64,000 nt of DNA from Citrifermentans bremense R1 (GTDB taxonomy: Bacteria > Desulfobacterota > Desulfuromonadia > Geobacterales > Geobacteraceae): contig NZ_KE384581.1 of the NCBI RefSeq assembly GCF_000426865.1, positions 216,478-280,477 on the forward strand. The letters run 5' to 3'. Under the pieces are notes generated by a model. It worked only from the letters and a program-made list of their open reading frames with translations. It made no database searches and was not told where the DNA came from. Below, in pieces: positions 42,329 to 48,600 of this stretch. The translations under genes and the position numbers were made by a program. The first letter of the stretch is position 1. The number at the start of each line of letters is the position of its first letter.

Positions 42329-43059
42329 GCGAAAATCCGAGCGAGAAAAAGAGGATCTACCTTCAACCCTGGCCGGTCCGCATCTGGCACTGGATCAACG
42401 CCACCGGCATCATCGTCCTGATCGTAACCGGCGCGCAGATCCGCTTCCCGGAAAGCGTCGCCGTCCTGTCGAGCTACAAGAGCGCCATCGACGTCCACAA
42501 CGTAACCGGGCTCATCGTCTCCATCTCGTTTTCCTTCTGGTTCTTCTATTACAAGATGGTGAAGAACACCCTGGACAAGCTCTACATCCCGGACGAGGAG
42601 GACCTGAAGCACGGCCTGGTGCGCCAGCTGCTTTACTACTGCTTCTGGTACTTCCTGGGGAGGCCGAGCCCGTACCATGCAACGCCCGACCACAAGTTCA
42701 ACCCGATGCAGAAATCCGCCTACCTGGCCGTCATGTTCGTCCTGATGCCGCTGGTGGGACTTACCGGGATACTGCTTTTGAACGTCACCCCGCTGCGCAT
42801 CCTGGTCCTCATGTGGGGGGGCATCAAGTTCATCGTGGCGCTGCATTTCCTGTTAGCCTGCTCGCTCCTCGCCTTTCTTTGCACCCACGTTTATCTCGCC
42901 ACGCTGGGGAACTACATAAAGCCGATGCTGATCGGGTGGGAGGACGTGGAAGAGCACGAGGAGAAGCATGTCGAAGCGCCGGCCGCCATACCGGGATACC
43001 GCCCGGTGCGCCACTACCCCGAGTACGCCGAGATGCAGCATGAGCAGCGACAAGGATAG
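42325..43059 (+). CDS. cbcB: Di-heme cytochrome b, CbcB-like
   Basis: Membrane cytochrome b of 244 residues with four helices, in the cytochrome b561 / Ni-hydrogenase b family. Candidate heme-b ligands are His in RIWHWINA (about 22), IDVHNVTG (about 58), ALHFLLA (about 173) and CTHVYLA (about 187). It starts in the cbcA stop (ATGA). With CbcA it should oxidise menaquinol and pass electrons to periplasmic cytochromes. Confidence 0.88.
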   Translation: MSENPSEKKRIYLQPWPVRIWHWINATGIIVLIVTGAQIRFPESVAVLSSYKSAIDVHNVTGLIVSISFSFWFFYYKMVKNTLDKLYIPDEEDLKHGLVRQLLYYCFWYFLGRPSPYHATPDHKFNPMQKSAYLAVMFVLMPLVGLTGILLLNVTPLRILVLMWGGIKFIVALHFLLACSLLAFLCTHVYLATLGNYIKPMLIGWEDVEEHEEKHVEAPAAIPGYRPVRHYPEYAEMQHEQRQG

Positions 43060-43100
43060 TTGTTCCATCGGGCTGCTCCCTTAGGGAAAGGAGAAACGCC

Positions 43101-43646
43101 ATGTCAGGCCATGCCATAGAACAGATAAAGACCAAGCCGGCTGCCGCTTTGGGCCGAAGCGTAGAGAGTTCGATTGCTGCCAACCGCTGCCGCGAAGAGC
43201 TGGCCAGAAACGTCGACGAACTGCACGCGCTTTCCCGCAGGGGACTCTGGGGACTGCTACTGTTCCTTGGCGTGAGCGCCGCCGCCCTTTACCTGAGCCA
43301 GATGGAAGCGTGCAGCCTGATCCAGCTCCAGTTGAAGGAGATCTTCGGACCCCCCCCCCCTAGCGATTTGTTGCATGTGGTGCTGGCCGTTTCCTGGCTC
43401 TCGGGTTTCGTGCTGATCCTGGGGCGCCGGGGGGCGGACGGCAAACCTGGCTACAACTGGTGCAACATTGCGCTTCCCACCGCCTTCTACCCGCTCTACG
43501 TCTTCTCCGATGCAGCCGGCGCTTACTTTCCCGCGGTCTTTTGCGCCGGGCTCGTCATCTTGCTTTTGGAACATGGCTTTGCCGTCTGCTATGCCCGCAA
43601 GGTGATCCGCGAGGCCAACGACAGACTCAGCCGGCTTCCCCTATGA
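43101..43646 (+). CDS. Polytopic membrane protein, last gene of the right respiratory arm
   Basis: A 181-residue paralog of the 28009-28563 protein, with about four helices (about 49-66, 94-112, 124-141, 145-162) after a cytoplasmic helical tail ending SRRGLWGLLLF. It has a strong ribosome site (AAAGGAG). It closes the right arm in the same position that its paralog closes the left arm. Function unknown; a common subunit or assembly factor of both complexes is inferred. Confidence 0.8.
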   Translation: MSGHAIEQIKTKPAAALGRSVESSIAANRCREELARNVDELHALSRRGLWGLLLFLGVSAAALYLSQMEACSLIQLQLKEIFGPPPPSDLLHVVLAVSWLSGFVLILGRRGADGKPGYNWCNIALPTAFYPLYVFSDAAGAYFPAVFCAGLVILLLEHGFAVCYARKVIREANDRLSRLPL

Positions 43647-43677
43647 CAAAAGCCACAAACGCAGCGACCGATAGGAA

Positions 43678-43714
43678 ACCGGCCACTCGTCAGCGAGCGG
43701 CCGGTCTCGTTTTT
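43678..43714 (+). terminator. Intrinsic terminator of the right arm
   Basis: ACCGGCC (43678-43684) pairs with GGCCGGT (43699-43705), an inner CTCG/CGAG stem extends it, and five T residues follow. It precedes the end of the convergent dodecaheme gene. Confidence 0.85.
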
Positions 43715-43718
43715 ACCG

Positions 43719-44711
43719 CTAGCCGCGCTGGTGACAGGAGTCGCAGTTGCCGGTGACCGAGAAGGCGCTCTTGCCGTCATGGCAGGCGCCGCATGACTTG
43801 GCCTTATTCATCTCCGCCATCGATACCGGCTTCCCTCCCCTTTTGGTGGGGAAGGTCCTGGTATGGCACTCGCCGCACTTGTACATCCCCAGGTGCGTGG
43901 CATGGCTGAACTTGACGTCCCCAACCCGGGAGACCCGGAATTTCACCTCCTGCACCGGGTGGCACTTCTCGCACTGTGCAACAGCGAACGCTTCCTTGGC
44001 ATTGTGGCACGCACCGCATGATTTCCCCTTTTCCATGGCCGCCATGGTGACCGACTTGCCCGATCCGATAGGGTAGAGTTTGGTGTGGCAGGCGCTGCAG
44101 CTGTACATCTCGACGTGCTTTGAGTGGCTGAAGACGGTCGGTCCGGTTTCCTTCACCTTGAACACCACCTGCTTGGGAGCGGGGTGGCACCCGTCGCACT
44201 TGGCTAGGGCGAAGGCCTTGCCGCCGTTATGGCAGGCGCCGCACGATTTCCCTTTCTCCATCTCGGCCATCGAGACCTTCTTGTTGGGACCCGTCTTGTA
44301 CAGGGCGTTGTGGCAGGCGCTGCACTGCATGCTCTTCAGGTGCTTGACGTGGCTGAAGAGCACAGGCCCTGTCTCCTTGATCTGGAAGGTGACGTTCTTC
44401 ACCTTGTGGCAGCCGGTGCACTTGGCTACGCTGAAGGCCCGCTGGCCGTTATGGCACTTGCCGCACGATTTCCCCTTCTCCATATCCGCCATGGTGTACT
44501 TGGTCTTGGCCGTGCGCGGATTTTCATGGCAGCTCTTGCAGCTTACGTTGGGACTCTTGGCGGTCTTCTTTTTCAGGTGCTGTTGATGGCTGAAGACCAC
44601 CTTCCCCCCGCCATCGGTGTTGTAGGTGACGTCCTTGATCTCAAGGGCGTACGCTCCGGATGACCCGACTGCGAGCGCGACCATGACGATGAATGCCGAT
44701 CTGAATCCCAT
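43719..44711 (-). CDS. Dodecaheme c7-type polymer cytochrome, OmcQ/GSU1996-like
   Basis: Secreted cytochrome of 330 residues with a signal peptide (1-22, ending AYALE) and twelve CxxCH motifs arranged as four three-heme repeats of about 75 residues. Each repeat has a FSHxKH segment, a first heme, a KGKSCG(A/K)CHNG segment and a third heme after AxAKC or similar. Such strings of c7 domains are described as nanowire cytochromes in Geobacter. It has its own sigma-54 type promoter and paired operators upstream, so it is convergent with the CbcA/B operon but probably co-regulated with the left arm. Confidence 0.93.
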   Translation of the reverse strand: MGFRSAFIVMVALAVGSSGAYALEIKDVTYNTDGGGKVVFSHQQHLKKKTAKSPNVSCKSCHENPRTAKTKYTMADMEKGKSCGKCHNGQRAFSVAKCTGCHKVKNVTFQIKETGPVLFSHVKHLKSMQCSACHNALYKTGPNKKVSMAEMEKGKSCGACHNGGKAFALAKCDGCHPAPKQVVFKVKETGPTVFSHSKHVEMYSCSACHTKLYPIGSGKSVTMAAMEKGKSCGACHNAKEAFAVAQCEKCHPVQEVKFRVSRVGDVKFSHATHLGMYKCGECHTRTFPTKRGGKPVSMAEMNKAKSCGACHDGKSAFSVTGNCDSCHQRG

Positions 44712-44792
44712 GGTTATCCTCCTTGTATGCTTTTATGAGCCACGCGTCCCTCTGCTCTGGTAGCCGAAAACATTTTCACGTCGATCTCTTTA

Positions 44793-44807
44793 GCATCAGT
44801 CGTGCCT
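44793..44807 (-). promoter_or_regulatory. Sigma-54 promoter of the dodecaheme cytochrome gene
   Basis: On the minus strand AGGCAC, GACTG, ATGC, TA. GG and GC are ten bases apart. The sequence GGCACG-N4-ATGCTA matches the left-arm promoter. The predicted start near 44781 gives a 70-base leader. Confidence 0.7.
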
Positions 44808-44903
44808 AATCTGAATCAAACACTCCCTTTATGTGCAACTGTCCGTTTTTGCAGGCATTCCCTTTTCGGCGCCTAAGACGGGTCTCGCGGCTGGAGGCAA
44901 AAA

Positions 44904-44922
44904 TGTATAGCGCCGCTATACA
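44904..44922. promoter_or_regulatory. 19-bp operator TGTATA-N7-TATACA, proximal site of the dodecaheme gene
   Basis: TGTATA (44904-44909), GCGCCGC, TATACA (44917-44922). It is a perfect dyad preceded by AAAA, as at 33864, and lies about 123-141 bases upstream of the predicted start. Confidence 0.7.
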
Positions 44923-44971
44923 GCGGGGCTTTTGGCCCCGCTGCAGTCGGTTGGTAAAACGCATAAGTTCT

Positions 44972-45241
44972 CTATTGGTAGGCGCTTAGGGTATCGCCGG
45001 GAGATGTATAGAAAAGATATACGTGTGCCAAAAGCAGAAAATCGGGCAGGAAAAGAGGCACGTTCGCAGTCGCGGCGGGCCATTTATCTCCGGGGCACCC
45101 CTGGCCGGTCACCACCAGCACTATGTGCACCAGGATGCTCTTTCCTATGGTGGCGAAGGGGAAGACGCCGGCGTACCCCTGGTCGGCCAGGTCGTTGCCG
45201 GTCTGCTCCTTGATGTAGCCAAGCCCCGGCGTCGAGGTGTG
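44972..45241 (-). pseudogene. C-terminal remnant of a YidE/AspT-type transporter
   Basis: The minus-strand frame from 45241 reads HTSTPGLGYIKEQTG, then AGVFPFATIGKSILVHIVLVV (in two parts), which resembles the end of YidE/YbjL/AspT-family membrane transporters (TSTPxL and GYAxxYPFA motifs). A stop (TAG, 45242-45244) lies just before it in the same frame, and no start or upstream domain follows in 45245-45407. After about 50 codons the homology fades into unrelated sequence until a stop at 44972. It is best read as a gene relic. Confidence 0.5.
45005..45023. promoter_or_regulatory. 19-bp operator, distal site of the dodecaheme gene
   Basis: TGTATA (45005-45010), GAAAAGA, TATACG (45018-45023), 101 bp from the proximal site, the same spacing as the left-arm pair. 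It falls inside a decayed transporter fragment. Confidence 0.6.
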
Positions 45242-45407
45242 CTAATGATTGCTTGGCAAGCCGTGCTCTAAACCAAGCGGGGTCGGGGGGGCGGGAAGGA
45301 GCGTGATGGATGGGGAGGTCAAGCGGAGTCGGTACTTCTAATGAATGAAAAAAGCCTGCGCTGGGCAGGCTTGCAAATGAACGGGAATTTGCGGTGGCGG
45401 GGCGCGG

Positions 45408-47327
45408 CTAACCGAAGATCCTCTTGAAGAGTCCCTTCTTCTCGGCTTCGCGCCTCTCCCGGATCAGCCGCATCCCCCCCAGGGCATGCCGCTCTTGCGG
45501 GTTCAGCCTGAGCGCCTTCTGAAACTCCCCCTCGGCGAGCCCGTCTCTTCCCTCGTCCAGCAGCATGCACCCCCGGAAGGCGAAAGCCTCGGCGCTGCGC
45601 CCCATCTGCAGGCTCTTGGAGAGGAGCATGCGGCACTTTTCCAGGGCGACTTGGGAACCGTTGTTGGCGGGGTTCTTGTAGATGGACCAGGCCAGATAGG
45701 CGCTGGTCTGCGAGTCCTCCGCGTCGAGGGTGTAGGCATCCTGCAGGGCGCGCTCGGCGTTGTTGTAGTCCTCCATCTCCAGAAAGACCTTGCCGGACTG
45801 GAACTGTATGCGCGCCTGGAGCGCGTCTTCCTGGCGCCCCCCGAGGCCGATCACGTTGGCGTTCAGCATCTCGTCGTAACGTTCCTTGGCGATGACGCTG
45901 GATAGGGTGTTGTAGGCGTTGGCGTAATGGGAAAGGACGTCCTGCGCGCGGGAGAGGGTGTCGCCGGAAAGCTGCATGAACTTTTCCGGGGAGTACTGGC
46001 GCGTCTTGAAGAAATAGGATTCCTTGAGGCTCGGGAAGCTGAAATTCGCCTGGGAGAGTCCGAAGATCTCGTAGTAGTTCTTGTTCTGGATGGCGGCGTA
46101 GTCGCGCTGGACCTCCTGCTCGAAGTCGATCTCGCTTGCCGAAAGCGGCGCGGCCATGCCGGTCTCGCCCACCGCCAGGTCTATGGAGTCGGAGACCTCG
46201 TCCACCAGGTCGTCGAAGCTCATCCCCTGGACCTCCACCTCGACCATCTCTTCGATCGGGCGGTTGAAGAGCAGCTTCTGGGGGAAACCCGCATCCCGGT
46301 CCTCAGCCGGTTCCAGGGCGAGGTTCACCATGCCCATCCGCACCAGGAAATCGAGGAACCACGCCTGCCGCGCGGGGGGGGCTGAGGCGAAGATTTCCCG
46401 GACGCTTTTACCTTGCCCCAACTGCTCCAGTACTCCGATCTCCTCGGGGCCCAGCCCCAGCAGGTTGGCCAGGCGGTAGTACGCCTCCGTTCTCAAGGGG
46501 AAGAGCGCTCCAAAACGGTTCAGGAAGCTGTCGGCCCCGAAACGGCCGCCCCCCTGTTTCGCCGCCTGGTACAGCAGGCGCGGCAACGAAAGGGGCGTGA
46601 GCGGGGGCTCGATGCCCCCTGCGTCCGGCAGAAACTGCGGGGTCTGATTCTGCAGCACCGCCTCGACGAGGACCTTGGCGAGGAACAGGCGCGACTGCTC
46701 CTGCAGCTCGTCGTAGCTCAAAAGTCCCGCCTCGCAGAGCGGCATCTTGCCCGGCCGGCTGAGCGGGTACTTCTCCAGGTCGCCGCGCAACAGGCGCCCC
46801 TCCGCCACCAGGAACGGGACGAACCCGGGCGAGGAGAAAGAGGCGGGTTCCCCGGAAAGAAAAACGACGCGCGTCCCGCCTCCCAACTGAAGTACGCCGC
46901 TTTTGCCGTTATGGTAGAGGTCGAGCAGCATGGCTGATAACTCCCTTGGTCCCGGCGGCGGGGCGAGGGCGGCGCCGACTGCCTCAAAAAAGGCGTCCTT
47001 GCCAAACGGCTTCTCCAGGTACGCCTTTACCCCAAGCTTCGCCGCTGCCCGCGCGTATCCCTCGCCGCGGAAAACGCCGGTCATGATGATTACCGGGAGC
47101 TCTTTCAGCTCCGGGTTCCTGCGCACCCGCTGCAGCAGTTCCACCCCGTTCATCCCGGCGAGTTTCAGGTCCAGGACCAGCAGGTCGAATTTTTCCTTTC
47201 CGAGGAGGGCTAGCGCCGTCTCGGCGTCGGCCAAAGCGCGCACCTCGTGCCCGAGCGACGCGAGGAAGCTGGTCAGCATCCCCGCCAGGCGGTCGTTGTC
47301 CTCGACCAGAAGGATGCGGTGTTTCAC
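45408..47327 (-). CDS. Receiver protein with DUF4388-like, J-like and TPR regions
   Basis: A 639-residue cytoplasmic protein. An N-terminal receiver (about 2-120; LLVLDLKLAGMNG acceptor, YLEKPFG Lys) is followed by a DUF4388/PATAN-type region (about 130-330) beginning SAMLLDLYHNGKSGVLQL. A J-domain-like segment starts NYYEIFGLSQANF (about 415) but lacks the HPD tripeptide. C-terminal TPR-like helices (about 500-625) follow. The GTG start overlaps the mltG stop by four bases. The partner kinase is unknown. Related proteins are common in Geobacter and Myxococcus and may act in motility or polarity; that is inference. Confidence 0.85.
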   Translation of the reverse strand: MKHRILLVEDNDRLAGMLTSFLASLGHEVRALADAETALALLGKEKFDLLVLDLKLAGMNGVELLQRVRRNPELKELPVIIMTGVFRGEGYARAAAKLGVKAYLEKPFGKDAFFEAVGAALAPPPGPRELSAMLLDLYHNGKSGVLQLGGGTRVVFLSGEPASFSSPGFVPFLVAEGRLLRGDLEKYPLSRPGKMPLCEAGLLSYDELQEQSRLFLAKVLVEAVLQNQTPQFLPDAGGIEPPLTPLSLPRLLYQAAKQGGGRFGADSFLNRFGALFPLRTEAYYRLANLLGLGPEEIGVLEQLGQGKSVREIFASAPPARQAWFLDFLVRMGMVNLALEPAEDRDAGFPQKLLFNRPIEEMVEVEVQGMSFDDLVDEVSDSIDLAVGETGMAAPLSASEIDFEQEVQRDYAAIQNKNYYEIFGLSQANFSFPSLKESYFFKTRQYSPEKFMQLSGDTLSRAQDVLSHYANAYNTLSSVIAKERYDEMLNANVIGLGGRQEDALQARIQFQSGKVFLEMEDYNNAERALQDAYTLDAEDSQTSAYLAWSIYKNPANNGSQVALEKCRMLLSKSLQMGRSAEAFAFRGCMLLDEGRDGLAEGEFQKALRLNPQERHALGGMRLIRERREAEKKGLFKRIFG

Positions 47328-48325
47328 TTGGTCCCTCTCGGGGGCGCTGGCGGCGCCTTCAGGTACTTGTTCACGGCGTTGTTGTGGGAAGCCAGGTCCC
47401 GCGAGAACTGGTGGCTCCCGTCACCGCGTCCCACGAAGTAGAGGTAGGGGACGCGGGGCGGGTTCAGCACCGCCTCGATGGCGTCCCTGCCGGGGTTGCC
47501 GATGGGGCCCGGAGGGAGTGCCGGTATCTGGTAGGTGTTGTAGGGGGTCTCTTTCATGATGTCGTCACGGGAGACCTTGCCGGCGAAGGCGCGCACGCCG
47601 TAAAGTGCCGTGGGGTCGCTTTGCAGCCGCATCCCGATCTTGAGCCGGTTCTGGAACACCGCGGCGATGAGCGGCTTCTCCGCCGGCTGCACCGCTTCCT
47701 TTTCCACCATCGAGGCGAGGGTCAACAGTTGGATCTCGGAAAGCCCGCGGGCCTTCAAACGGTTCCTTACCCCGTTTTTCAGGAATTCCTGCTGCCGCTC
47801 TATCATCTCGCGCACCACCTCCTGCTCCGTTCTTCCGGGAAGGATGTTGTAGCTGCCGGGAAAGAGGTATCCCTCCGCGCTGGGTGCCTGAACCCCCAGC
47901 TGGGACAGCATCACCTCGTCGCGGCAGGCCCTGAGGAACTTTTCCTTGGTGAAGATGCCGCGCTTGTCCAGCATCTCGGCCACCTGAAAGCTCGAGTACC
48001 CTTCGGGGAGCGCGAAGAGCCGCTGGTACACGTCTCCGGTCAGCATCTTGGAAAGGATCCGGCCCGGCCGCATCCCGTTGTCGAAAAGGTAGACGCCGGC
48101 CTTCACCCTGGAGTCCCCTCCCATGAGGCGGGCGTACAGCGCGAAGAGTCGCCCGCTGGAGACGATGCCGCGGCTCTCCAGCTCCTGTGCCACGGCGCGC
48201 AGCGGGCGGCCCTTACCCAGTTCGACCATTTCGGTTCGTCTGCCGTCGCCTGCCGGCAATGACAGGAAGAGGGCAAAACGGGCAGCAGGCAGCAGTACGA
48301 CTATCACAAGCAACGCAATGAACAA
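47324..48325 (-). CDS. mltG: Endolytic murein transglycosylase
   Basis: Inner-membrane lytic transglycosylase that ends glycan strands during peptidoglycan synthesis. It has a transmembrane helix near the N-terminus, the YceG domain with YRLFALPEGYSSFQ-like QRLFALPEGYSSFQVAEM, the catalytic Glu in LASMVEKEA (about 206), and YNTYQIPALPPGPIGNPG. The start is uncertain. The first conventional codon is a TTG at 48325 without a ribosome site, while the basic residues KTRRK lie just upstream in the open frame. A rare start upstream, such as ATC near 48379 after an AGGAT, is possible. Confidence 0.93.
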   Translation of the reverse strand: MFIALLVIVVLLPAARFALFLSLPAGDGRRTEMVELGKGRPLRAVAQELESRGIVSSGRLFALYARLMGGDSRVKAGVYLFDNGMRPGRILSKMLTGDVYQRLFALPEGYSSFQVAEMLDKRGIFTKEKFLRACRDEVMLSQLGVQAPSAEGYLFPGSYNILPGRTEQEVVREMIERQQEFLKNGVRNRLKARGLSEIQLLTLASMVEKEAVQPAEKPLIAAVFQNRLKIGMRLQSDPTALYGVRAFAGKVSRDDIMKETPYNTYQIPALPPGPIGNPGRDAIEAVLNPPRVPYLYFVGRGDGSHQFSRDLASHNNAVNKYLKAPPAPPRGTK

Positions 48326-48600
48326 CTTGCGGCGCGTTTTGAGGGCGTTTATAAGGCTGGAAGGTACGATGGCACTTATCCTATGTAAAAACGGGCTATT
48401 GCTGATTCAGTGACTAGGTGTAGGGGAAATCTCAAACTGTGTCAAGGGCAAATCCCTGACCGGAAAGGGATAGTACTGGATATTTCGCAAACTTAATAAT
48501 AATTTTTTTAAAGACAGTCCAGGTATTCCAATGTATCATATCTGACCGTCCCGCCCTGCCGGGACCCGACCACAACCATACCGAGGCCACGAGGTGTCCG

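Noticed and set aside
33694..44931. GEMM-type (c-di-GMP or cAMP-GMP) riboswitches in front of the cytochrome genes, as known in Geobacter.
   Set aside because: I looked for the conserved GACGCAAAGCC and GGUAGCCAGGUUACC segments on both strands in the intergenic regions and did not see them.
44932..45271. Short plus-strand open frames in the gap between the dodecaheme gene and the receiver/TPR gene.
   Set aside because: No ribosome sites and Arg/Pro/Gly-rich translations. The minus-strand relic of a transporter explains the region better.
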